NCBI GenBank assembly: GCA_003427395.1
Contig: BFEA01000894.1
Location: 224,143 to 288,142 of the forward strand
Length of the DNA stretch: 64,000 nt
Source of the DNA: Chara braunii
Taxonomy: Eukaryota > Streptophyta > Charophyceae > Charales > Characeae
Direction of reading: 5' to 3'
The translations under genes and the position numbers were made by a program. Below, in pieces: positions 44,768-55,450 of this stretch. The notes below the pieces were generated by a model. The model searched no databases. It was not told the origin of the DNA and worked only from the letters and a program-made list of their open reading frames with translations. Within the stretch, counting starts at the first letter, position 1; each line of letters begins with the position of its first letter.

Positions 44768-45390
44768 CCTCTCTCTCTCTCTCACTCCTCTCTCTCTCCC
44801 GCTTCACCTTGTCCCCTCTCTCCCTTCCCGCCACTTGGCAAATGACTAACCTTTCTCCCCTCACTTGTCACATTGCCAGGGTGCGAATGGGAAAAGAAAT
44901 CAGACCTCACTTGGTGGAGAAAGAGGGCAAGGGAAGGGTAATCGGTCCCTTGTGCCACCAACAAGTCTAAGGAAAGGACGTTTGAAAAACTGAGAAAAGG
45001 CGAAATCCAAGAGAAAGTATAAATTGAAGCAAGGTCAGTTTGACTCAACCATTTCCCCGACTGCATGCCTACGAGCAGAGAATAGGCTAATTGAGCACAA
45101 TGAAAGGCTGAAGAGAAAGGAAAGTTAGGCATGTGGGAAGGGCTATGTATTGACCCCCAATGGGGGAGTGTGCAGGACTGTGCAGGTAAGTGAAGGCTAA
45201 GGATGCCTTGAGCGGGATAGGGCCGGGAGGAACCGGGCAGCAAAGGAAAAAGGGAAGGGAGCAAAGGGGCTACGGGACCCTTAGCATAAAACCAATCCAT
45301 GGAAATGACCTTTGCGTTTGAGACTTCAAGTAAATGAGAGAATGAAGTGCAATTTTGCCAAGGGAAATGTGAAGTTGCGTGTGCATGCAT
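44331..45390. other. Degenerate satellite edge, CT-rich tract and non-coding sequence
   Basis: 44331-44570 carries decayed satellite-like units (caagcatgtgttgatg phrase). A near-duplicate phrase (tatgggatgggygaccgacatt) occurs at about 44574 and 44610. 44672-44800 is a CT-rich microsatellite. The rest is non-coding, with small inverted repeats at about 44924-44956 and 45153-45165. Confidence 0.6.
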
Positions 45391-46917
45391 GTTAAGGTCC
45401 CGAAAACACTAAGGGGCCTGCGTGGAGGATGATGGATGAGATGCATGAGACTCGATGGGTGCGTAGAGGCGAGGGGGAGGACGACATCGCCGCACCCTGA
45501 TGACGCCGAAGAATCACAATGCTTAAGGAAATGGTGCGCGGCCTAAGGATGACGCTTAGCCTGCGCACAAGAGAAGAGAAACTCTCAAAGAGCCCTTAGA
45601 CTACCTGCGTATTGGAAAGAGCAGTTGCTTCAGAACACAACCAAGAATCAAAAAAAAATCAGCGTTGCCGAATGACCAGCGATACTACCACCCGGCGTGA
45701 GGGTTGAGCTACATCCCCAATGTCAAAGCTCTCTCGCGCGATGGCCCACCCCCATCCATCTCAAATCACTAGGTGGGGGTGACCCTGGGACGAATGGCCC
45801 GCGCCCTGAGCATGAGCGTGGGTGGGCCGAGCCAACTGGGACCCGCAGTGGGGTCGACTGAGGTTCAAAAGTCTACCGGGGTTTGGCCCTACAACGGCCC
45901 CACGAGCCGAAGATAGGCTACAAACGACTATCAGTGAGCCTGCGCTAATGTCTGACGAGGGGTCTATGGATGTACTCCTCGTGGCGGTTGATACCATGCA
46001 GGAGGGAGCGAGTGTGTTCCTGCCTGAGCAGAGAACGGAGGAGCCTCCTGAGGGCGAGATGGTGATTGCAACAGAGGGAGTCCCTGAGGGTAGGCCACAG
46101 AGGCTGGATACTCCTGAGTACAGATCCGAGGAAGATGAAATACGGGCAGAGTCGGACACTCGGGAGGTGTTAAGGTCCCGAAAAGACTAAGGGGCCTGCG
46201 TCAAGGATGATGGATGAGATGCATGAGACTGGATGGGTGCGTAGAGGCGAGGGGGAGGACGACATCGCCGCACCCCGATGACGCTGAAGAATCATAATGC
46301 TTAAGGAAATGGTACGCGGCTTAAGGATGACGCTCAGCCTGCGCACAAGAGAAGAGAAACTCTCAAAGAGCCATTGGACTACCTGCGTATTGGAGAGAGC
46401 AGTTGCCTGAGAACACAACCAAGAATAAAAAAAAAAACAGCGTTGCCGAATGACCAGCGAGACTACCACCCGGCGTGAGGGCTGAGCTACATCCCCAATG
46501 TCAAAGCTCTCTCGCGCGATGGCCCACCCCCATCCAGGGACGAATGGCCCGCGCCTTGAGCAGCGTGGGCGGGCCGAGCCAACTGGGACCCGCAGTGGAG
46601 TCGACTAAGGCTCGAAAGTCTACCGGGGTTTGGCCCTACAACGGCCCCACTAGCCGAAGATAGGCTACAAACGACTATCAGTGAGCCTGCTCTAGGGTCT
46701 GACGAGGGGTCTATGGATATACTCCTCGAGGCAGTTGATACCATGCAGGAGGGAGCGAGTGTGTTCCTGCCTGAGCAGAGAACGGAGGAGCCTCGTGAGG
46801 ACGAGATGGTGATTGCAACAGAGGGAGTCCCTGAGGGTAGGCCACAGAGGCTGGATACTCCTGAGTACAGATCCGAGGAAGATGAGATACGGGCAGAGCC
46901 AGACACTCGGGCGGTGG
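45391..46917. repeat. Tandem duplication, ~778-bp unit
   Basis: 45391-46168 and 46169 to about 46917 are near-identical copies, each starting gttaaggtcccgaaaa and ending in the second-ORF coding sequence just after an acactcggg phrase. The second copy lacks about 20 bases near 46535. Confidence 0.85.
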
Positions 46918-47234
46918 ATGTGAGGTTTGAGGAGCCTATGGTTGTGCCCCAGAGCTATGAGATGAGCAGAGAGACCAGTGAGGCACCTTCGTCGCCAGGG
47001 TCCCAGAGAAAGAAGAAGAGGCTAAGAAAGTCGTACGACCCGACCTGTTTTTTTTGCAAGAATGGTGAGCATAGGGCCTTGCAGTGTCCTAAGTTTTTGA
47101 TGGACAAGGTAGCAGGGAAGGTTACTTAGAGTGGTGGTAAGATGTATGATAGACAGGGTATAACAGAAAAGCGATCTGTCGATGGGGGCAGAGCTCAGTT
47201 ATATAGGCAAAACCAGGAGGAGACGAGTGAGTAG
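46713..47234 (+). pseudogene. Second-ORF C-terminus, right-arm copy, CCHC knuckle intact
   Basis: Homologous to the C-terminal third of the ORF at 32930-35458: the MDILLEAVDTMQEGAS start, QRLDTPEYRSEEDE, a basic patch KKKRLRKS, and CFFCKNGEHRALQC (C-X2-C-X4-H-X4-C). A TAG at about 47127-47129 interrupts it; the frame then continues with GKMYDRQG to a final TAG at 47232-47234, matching the left copy's C-terminus. An earlier partial copy (about 45822-46168) belongs to the tandem duplication. No integrase or RT precedes it. Confidence 0.7.
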
Positions 47235-48073
47235 GGACTTGTTTACCTATGTGTTGATTACTGTTAGGGTAGCATTAGGGTAGCACAAGGATGAGCAGAG
47301 TATATACACTAGGGCATAGGTTTGACTGTATCTTTGTTTTTGTTTCTGCATTCTGAGAGTCTGGATATTTACGCTGTTCGTTGTACATATGGAGGATTAC
47401 AGCGAATGTTTCCCATTGAGATTCTTTTTAGTGATATAAGAGTCATAATTATGTGAGATAGCATGTGTATGCTGAGGACACTCTTCTTAGACCTTGGCGC
47501 TCGGATTTTAATGCTTGTCTCGGTGACACTTCTAGCAGTACGGTTGGCTATGTACCATATTGAGAGTGACATTGATTAATCCGAGTGAGTTATGGGCCTG
47601 AGGTACTATGTGTGTTTTTGGATGAGATAGCTCATCCTTGTGTATTTTTTAGTTGAGTTCTATCTGAGACCATTCCCTGTATATGACGATCACTATCGCT
47701 CTCACATGTGTGGATTTATCCTGATGTATGATGGTTTTGTGTGAGAGATGTATGGGAAACATCTCGTGTGCTATGTATTTTGTGAATGTGAATGAATGTG
47801 AACTGCCTACTCTTCGATATAATTGTGCGATCTGCCTATAAGCGAATGATAGGGACGGGCATAAGGAGAGGGAGTGCAGTCCATTTCTGTGAAAAGTGTG
47901 AGAATCCTAAGGGATTTATGAATCCTTGGGACACGAATGCTTACCATGCCGAATGTTTATGGATTGAGTTTTGACGAGGACCCATAAGTTGGTCTCTCGG
48001 TTTGAGTTGTTTTATGGTTAAAACATCCTCAAGTGAGGAAGATAGTCTTGTGTTTGTTGGGAGACTTATCTTC
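47235..48073 (+). other. 3' untranslated region, right arm
   Basis: Collinear with the complement of 32155-32929, including the atgggaaacatctc and gtatatgacgatcac blocks. No conserved open frame. Confidence 0.6.
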
Positions 48074-48085
48074 AGAGAGGGGAGA
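48074..48085 (+). promoter_or_regulatory. Polypurine tract, right arm
   Basis: AGAGAGGGGAGA directly before TGTTTTATG; conserved in position with the left arm's tract at 32143-32154. Confidence 0.8.
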
Positions 48086-51000
48086 TGTTTTATGAAAAGG
48101 TCGTGTGAAAGTTCATCCTAGAAAGAGAAGGGATGACTGGGAGACCTATTGATTGAGACCTCCTTCATATGAAAGGTGGTTAATAGATTTAACGGCATGG
48201 AGAGCTGATTTGAATGATAAAGATTGACGAGAAGAACCACATGTTGTTTGGCCATTGGTGGAATTTTGGAGGTCGCAAGCGTGATCTATTTTGGGAGATG
48301 TCACTGAGAGGTGACCTTCTTGCTCTGATCAAGTAGGGAGGTCACGGCCTTGTGATTCTGGCGATGATTTTGTTTTGTGAATGTGGAGAGGTTGTCGTGC
48401 TCCTCTGTGTTGTCCCACAGAGGACTGGTAAATACCTTTTATGTGTGACAGACCTTTGCGTAGTCCCGCAGTAGGCATGTATCGTTTCGACACACCGTCC
48501 AGCCACTTGTGTTAATCTTAGAGCATTTATGAGAAAACCAAGCTAACGGTAAAGTTTAGCATCACGAAGGCGCAACCCCTAGTGTGGGCTGCTGATCGGC
48601 GTAACCTGAACAGCGGGCCTACGTCTTGCCAAGGCAGTAAAGACTTGAAGGGGTGTGGCCAACTAGGAGGGTTTTACTCCTGCGGAACGGCGTGGGATAG
48701 GTGTCGAGTCTCGAGTCTTTTTGAGTCCTGATTGAATGCTTATCAGGAGAAAGCCTATCGTGGCGCAACCTGCGAGGGTGCTACCGCTAAAATAACAACG
48801 CGGTGGGCCATAGATCTGCACGACCACCCACACTATGGTGGGCCAGGACGGAGACCTGGCCTTCCTGTACTGGACTGCAGGAAGAGTCTATGATGAGATT
48901 TGTGTATATATATATATGTTTGATTGCGAGAATTTTTGGAAGGAGGCAAAAATGTCTTCAAAGGTATCGGTTAGGGCCCGCGTCCCTAATTATGGCCCCG
49001 CTCTCAAGGTTGAGACATAGGGACACCTAACGAGAAGTCGGCGTTTGTCTACGACAAAGGGGAGAGGACAATTGGGGAATCCATTAAGACTTGTGCTGTA
49101 GTATAGTGATGAGTATCCCATTGTCCTAGTGTCAGGACGATGGAGGCCCAGGTTGGAAACCTGGCAGCACAAAGTTGTGTTTGGAATAGATTGATGGAGA
49201 CCTCTAACCAGAGTCTGTCGGCTGATCGGATTGGTTCCATTCTCGTCAGCATTTGGAGTTGCGGGAAGATTTATAGCTTTTTGATCCTGTGAAGCGACGG
49301 GGACGTCGCTTAATATGGTCCGGTAAGCTCTCGGTGCGAATACCCTTACAAGGGTATCCGCCCTGGTTTTCGCAAGTAATAGAAAATAAGTTTGATTTAA
49401 AGTTTAGGTATACCGCGCGAGGCACGAACTGTGTCTATGGTCTACGTTGGCTAGATGGTTGAATAGATTAAAGAGTGTGTGGGCGTGCGGATTTGAGGCG
49501 TGCGTGATCTTTTAAAAGTCGGCACGGTCACCGACCAAATTTTTATTTTTGATTAAACTAGGATTAAAATATTATATTTCGTTGACCGATTGCGCTTACA
49601 TGTGACTTGGGCATACGTGCGGGGGACGACATCGACAACAATGTAATTTTTGAGAGCGTTTGGTAGGCCTGCGCGCTCCGTAGAAACCGGTTATATAGGT
49701 ATTCGTCAGCACTAGACTCGGCCTTGGACCTAGCAATACTGGTTACGGTGACAGACTTTCGCTTGAGAGGCTCAGGGATCGAGGCCAGCAGACGGTGTCG
49801 TGGGAGCATCAGAGCGGCAGGAAGGAACCGACGGGTTGAGGGTCTGGCAAGGCTATCCCCGTGGTTTCGTAATTCGCAAGGTTGCGCAGCAAGGGCCAAG
49901 GCGGTATTAAGTAGTCATCCCTTTATTTTGAACCGTTCGGATTTCCGTATCTTCAGAATGTTGGCGGAACTCCAGTATTCTTTTCTACTTCAAATGTTGA
50001 CCAAGAGGACTAATAGGGGTATCGATTGGTGAAAACGCTGACCGCCGGTCATGGAATGTTGCGGGAAGTCTGAGCATGAGCTGCCCGTCAGGGACCGGCT
50101 GGCCTTCGGTAGTACCGAGTGAGCTCGCCCTGTCTGAGTCCTTCGGGCCATCCGTTAAAATGGGAGCGATACTAGGAGATTAGCGCAACTTCAACGTAGC
50201 CATGACGGCACATAATGAGCCTTGTCTGTCTGAATGCAGCTAGTAGAATTCAGGCGAGGGCCCGCATCAATACCGGGTGGGTGGACCGTTCGACGGATTT
50301 GAGGATACGACGAACAGAATTGGGGCCAATCCCATTCGAGTTCCCCCCCCCCCAGGCCAGTCGGATCTGCCAAGGGCAGCCGCGAAAAGGGGGGGGCGGG
50401 GATGAGAATGGTCGTGGAGTCGGGTACCTACCTTTTGGACGTAGGACTGACCGAGCGGAAGAGGACGTGTTTGATGACCGGCGCGCTGTTGATGAGAGTG
50501 TCGCAGAGCGAGCCAAGAGGGAGGAGGTTTACCCAATAATAGATGCGCTGCGCATCCTATCGATGCGAGTAGCATGGGGAAGGCCAGCGTGGAGTTGGAT
50601 ACTTGCCTTGTGCCGATGTAATGCACACATCGCCGATGAGAGCAGTACGAGCTGGACCGGCGAGGAGTAGGAAGTTTACTTGTTTTACGGTACAATACCA
50701 TCCTGTCTATGGAAATAGCATGGGCTTAGCAACAAAGGAGAGGCGACGGAACAGGAGGGTGAATCCAGACGAAAGTAAGGCCAGGTGCATTCGGCCCTGA
50801 GCGAGAGACGAAGATGGCAGGTTGAGAGCCCGGGCGCGGCAGAGAAGGGGGTGCGTAACTGATTGAGGAGGAACTCAGGCGGGAAGGAGGGGGATTCCAA
50901 GCGTTTAGACCGGGGTGACTTCGAATTTGAGGTTAGTCTGGGGAGGAAGTAAGTGGGCGTAGAGATATCAGAGAAAACGGGTGCGCAGAGCTTGGTGGAC

Positions 51001-51384
51001 GGGGAGGTATGGCAGGAGTAAGAATCGAGATTTTGTTCGATTCTTCGCAAAAACGCACGAGTCAAAGCATAGGATAAGGGTTTCCAGCCGTTCCGAATCA
51101 AGTGCCGGAGTTAGTTTTGGCGGTAGGATAGTCGATTAGAAGTTAGTACAGAAATCTACTACGTGAAGCTATGGTGGTAGAGGAGAAAGAGGAGATGGAA
51201 AGTTGAGAATACTACTGATTTGTCGACGGATTTAGCCAAGAAATGCTTTCGATGTCTCGCTTAAAAGCATTGGGCTCTGCAGGTGGGCGGACCCGAAATG
51301 GGGGTTATATGAAAGTTAGTAAGTGGAGAGATTAGTAGGAAAGTCGGTGCGTGGGTAAAATCGGGGAGCAAGGTGTGAGGAACG

Positions 51385-51409
51385 AAAAAAAAAAAAAAAA
51401 AAAAAAAAA
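51385..51409 (+). repeat. Poly(A) run, 25 bases
   Basis: Uninterrupted A25. There is no obvious retroposon body upstream. Confidence 0.9.
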
Positions 51410-51584
51410 GCGGGAGCGGATCGGGAACTTACCGGGACAAGTCGAATCCGGGTGTACCATGAGAGAGAACCTGGCCTCGAATCAGGTAGGCGGGCACAAC
51501 ATCGTGGACGGACTTGACAACTAAGTTAGCCAGGAGGATGAGGGAAAAACAGAGCAAGGTGATGACGGAGGTTTGTCGGAGTGA

Positions 51585-51650
51585 CCCCCTGGCTCAGTTG
51601 GTGGTGGGGACCAATAGCCTGCAGGGTTCCATCGCGACGTGAATACGTCA
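51585..51650 (+). other. tRNA-like head, possible SINE
   Basis: TGGCTCAGTTGG at 51590-51601 fits the A-box consensus fully. GGTTCCATCGC at 51624-51634 is a partial B box at the usual spacing of about 34. It lies in a part of the right LTR (about 49.4-51.7 kb) that has no clear match on the left. There is no matching cloverleaf, so it is a retroposon head or chance, not a functional tRNA gene. Confidence 0.3.
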
Positions 51651-52213
51651 CGGATTGCTCGCTGCGTGTTGGATGTGCGAGCATCCTCGTCCTCGCTCCG
51701 CCGCTACTCTGCTGCCTGTGTCCCGCTTGCTTCGCATGTGATTCCTTGCAGGTTGATGAGTTCGTTGTGCGGTCTGATCAGTGTGCAAGTTATCGAAAGA
51801 AGAACTCGGGAGAAAGTGCCGCGGGAAAGGGCGTTGGAGTGATGGGGCTGGCAAAAGAGATAGCACTAGAATCACCCTACTCTTGGCAGATTTGGACAGG
51901 AGTCCAAGCTGAGATTTGGAGGAGCTGCGAACCCAATGGCACAGTTAGATTTAGCAGTAGAATGGTATTTTTCGTGCGATGCAACGTAAACGGTGCGCAC
52001 AGATATGGCAAAAAGAGGGACGAAGTGAGTGAAGAAATTTGGATTACCACTCGACTTCTTCGAAATCGAATGGGGGAAGGATCGGATCACGGGTTCTTAG
52101 ATAAGGCGATCTCGATAGTAGTGTTGGGTTGGCTCGGTAGTTAGTAGGGAGAGGCTTAGTGGAGAGAGGGTCCGCGTGGAGATGTCGGAGGGAGCGATGG
52201 TGGAGACAAGCCG

Positions 52214-52411
52214 ATGTCGAAGGAAGTAAGAAATTTTGCAACCCGCCCATCACTGGAGGTAGGCGAGTCTGATAGAGGGGCTAGTCCGGTTAGTACATTA
52301 GTAGAAAGGTGGATACACGACATAGGAGTGCACACAGGAAAGGGGCGAATCCGAAGTTGGCCGGGTATCTTTCCGTGTTCAAGCAGAAGATTCATTCGAT
52401 CTTGCGGGTAG
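52214..52411 (+). other. Small open frame shared by both giant LTRs (right copy)
   Basis: 65 codons, MSKEVRNFATRPSLEVGES..., matching the left LTR frame at 28713-28925 with a few substitutions. Function unknown; may be passive. Confidence 0.3.
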
Positions 52412-52825
52412 CGCAGGAAAGACTGTGAAGCTAGGCCTTAGTTATTGAGGTGGTACGGGTGGCGAAGCCATGTGACCACCTCGCTCCGTCTGGTTACGTT
52501 CCTTCTCGGGTGTGCCCGCCGATCACGCGTTACAAGGCGAGTCATACAGGGCTATTGGTTACATTCACAGTTGGCGGGACGTCAGTTTCGACTGAGGAAC
52601 GGACCGGGCACAAGGAGTATTGCTCTTATTGATGGAGGCGGCGTAAGGCGAGCCTGCGCGTTATCAACAGCCAACCGTGAATGGGCCTTACACTGCCAAG
52701 CAAAGTGATTGCAGGTGGACAGGGGGGGGTTTGGTTACTTACCTGCTGCCCTGAGTGTCGCCCATCCGAGGTGCGAGGGTGGAGACCTACCTGCTGGCGT
52801 GGTGCTGGCTGCTACTAGCCACTAC

Positions 52826-53100
52826 GAACGGCTGCTACGTCTGTGGATTATGCACGGCTGCTGCGCCTGTGGATTGTGCACGGCTGCTGCGCCTGTGGGT
52901 TGTGCACGGCTGCTGCGCCTGTGGACTGAGCACAAACTAATGCTGCATATAGCGGCCGCAAACGGCTGCTGCGTCTGTGGATTGTGCACGGCTGTTGCGC
53001 CTGTGGATTGTGCACGGCTGCTGCACCTGTGGATTGTGCACGACTGCTGCACCTGTGGATTGTGCACGGCTGCTGCGCCTGTGGACTTAGCATGAACTAA
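52826..53100 (+). repeat. 26-bp minisatellite in the right LTR
   Basis: About nine units of cggctgctgcgcctgtgg followed by attgtgca or a variant, with one longer interruption (52932-52965). The corresponding site in the left LTR (about 28430-28460) has only a few cagcag words, so the array expanded in one copy. Confidence 0.85.
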
Positions 53101-54001
53101 TGCTGCATACTGCGGCTGACGGCCGCAAACGGCTGCTGCTGTTTTTGGCTGTGCACGGCTGCTGTTTCTGTTGGCTCTGCGTAAACGATTGATGCTGTCT
53201 TTTTGGCTGTGCACGACTGCTGCTTCTGTTGACTGGGTACAAACGGTGGCCAATTGTCGGTGACTGCTACTGCTGCTGCCTGCTGCTAGCTGTTGCATAT
53301 AGCTGCATACAACGGCTGACTGTTACAGGGTGTTATGCAGTGGCGGTTTGGGCTAAGGAGAGGTGCTGGAACTCAGAGCGACGGTTAGACTGTGAAGGGG
53401 GGGTCATTGTGGCGATATGAAGAGGGCATCAAGGAGTTGACTTCAACAGTTTGACTTCGGGTTTTGATCAAGCGGCTGCAGTCAGGCCATCATTGCGGGG
53501 CCCTCAGGCGCATCAAGGAACCAAGGCCCTCTCTCACGAGTCTGAGTGCACCGCCCTTGGATCTGAGAGTTTCAAACATTTCTCTATCTGCCCTTCTCAC
53601 TCTAAGTCTAGTCTGTTGGTTACGAGAGGAAGGCAGCAGGCGGGATTGCAACCCGTAGGACAGCGTCAAGACTCTGTGGGGAGTCCACCTACCGATTGCG
53701 GGAGCTCTGCCGGAACCTAGTCGAGGTTCTGGAGGCAGGGAACCATCAGGTATATCATCTTTCTATCTATATGACCCACTATACCCTTGTTTGTTTATCT
53801 CCCCCTTAGTTTGGTTGATGTATGCATGAGACTCTCCCTATGATTCTTGCTTTCTATTCAGGGCTAATCAGATTGAATGGAAAGAATGTGTGCGTGTGAA
53901 GCTTAAGTTTCTCTTTATTTTGACTGAAAGCAGACTAAGGATGAATTGGGGGAAGGTGGGAGGAAGGCAGACTGCGTGCGTTTGACCGGGTCAACCAAGG
54001 A

Positions 54002-54616
54002 CTGGGCATTGTTTCTAAGCTGAATGCCCCAGGGCTATGTTTATTTGACTGTTTTCTGAAGGGCCAGACATTGTTTCTAAGTTGAATGGCCTGGTTGCAA
54101 TGTTTATTTTCTGAGGGTTGGCCTTATGTAAAAGGGTTTTCTTATTTTATTCTGAGGGAGGATTTTTGGTCTAAGGTTGGGCATTGTTTCTAAGTCGAAT
54201 GGCCTAGCCTGAAAACCACGCACATAAGTACAACCTGAGTATAAAAGAAAGTATTTTACATATATTTGCATGTGAACTGGCAGATGGGCATTGTTTCCAA
54301 GCCGAATGGCCCAGCGTTAAGCTATATCACTAAGAAGAGAAAGGAAATTACGAAGTATAATTGGAAATAGACTGGGCAAGATGATCATTGTTTCCAAGCC
54401 GAATGGTTCAGTCACCTGCCCATATTTGCATCTTCTTTTGAGAACGAAGTCAGAGAATTATTAAACTTTGGATATTAAACAGTTCAGGGCGGCTAGGCAT
54501 TGTTTCCAAGCCGAATGGTCTAGTCAAATGCCCCAAGAAAAGAAAAGTAGTAGTGCAACCTGTTCGTGTATATCCTAAGGCACGCTGGACATTGTTTCCA
54601 AGCCGAATGGTCTAGC
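54002..54616 (+). repeat. Hairpin array with constant loop, right LTR
   Basis: Seven inverted repeats at 54002-54032, 54064-54094, 54175-54209, 54285-54314, 54382-54410, 54493-54523 and 54584-54616. All share CATTGTTTCYAAGYYGAATG. Outer stem pairs differ but remain complementary: CTGGG/CCCCAG, CCAGA/CCTGG, GGTTGGG/CCTAGCC, TGGG/CCCA, TGA/TCA, CTAG/CTAG, GCTGGA/TCTAGC. Spacer sequence between hairpins (about 32-80 bases) is unrelated from gap to gap. Confidence 0.75.
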
Positions 54617-54924
54617 ATTGGTGCCATATGTAAGCAGGGTACAAGGGATAAAGTATCTGAAGACTCGTGAACTATCTTATGGGAAATAACTTGGGATGGT
54701 GAGAATACTTACTTTTGTGGTTTGGCCTGCATGTAACCGAGTACGACTACTAGTTAGTCTGAGTTTAAGTTTGATAGGTAGTTGCTTTAGTTGCTCGTTA
54801 CGTGCTAGAGCCATAGGAGTTGGTTTCAATTCCTGCATTTTCTGGATTAAGTTTATTTTTACTTGGGTCAATTTCTGCATCTTCTGGGATCATTTGTTAT
54901 TCTTGGTCTTGTACAAATCTTGGT

Positions 54925-55450
54925 AAGCCACTTTCTCTACGGGAAGCGCTGCCGAAAATTTCTACAAAACCAAGGAGTTAGTTAGATTTTGTCTATTCAA
55001 AGTTCAGCCTGTCTAACTGTTATGGCTTAGTAAAAATCTGGAGATTTTCCCTTTCTAAAGGGAGTGTTGCCCACACTTTTGCTATTTTGAGGAGTTAGGC
55101 AAAATTGAACTTTAAAGTCAAAGTCACTTTTCTGACTTTTGCTCTGTATAAATATTGGTATAGCACTTTCTTTACGCGAAGCGCTGTCGAAATTTCTACA
55201 AATCTAAGGGGTTAGTCAAATTTTGTCTTAAGTTGAGCTCATGAATCGATTTCAAGTTCATATCTGACTTAGTACAAATTTGGGAAGTCTACCTTTTTAG
55301 AGGAAGTGCTGCCCAAATTTTTACTAATTCAGGAAGTTAGACAAATTTGTACTTTCCAGAGTTGGGGATTATTTTTCTTATCGTACATGGACTATTATAA
55401 ATTTTGCGAAGGCACTTTTCCTACGGGAAGCGCTGCCGAATTTTTCCCAA
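54925..55450. repeat. Degenerate ~120-bp tandem array, right LTR
   Basis: Five units carrying ctacgggaagcgctgcc or a variant at about 54935, 55056, 55172, 55290 and 55415, inverted relative to the left array. Confidence 0.75.

Noticed and set aside
51585-51650. Functional tRNA gene
   Set aside because: Only the A box is good; the B box is poor and no acceptor or anticodon stem pairs could be drawn.
52709-53298. Cys-rich and Gln/Ser-rich open frames on both strands
   Set aside because: They translate the 26-bp minisatellite; the unit is not a multiple of three and the left LTR lacks it.
54002-54616. Hairpin array resembling a CRISPR array
   Set aside because: Repeat flanks vary, spacing is irregular (63-115 bp), the context is a eukaryotic LTR and no cas genes are present.
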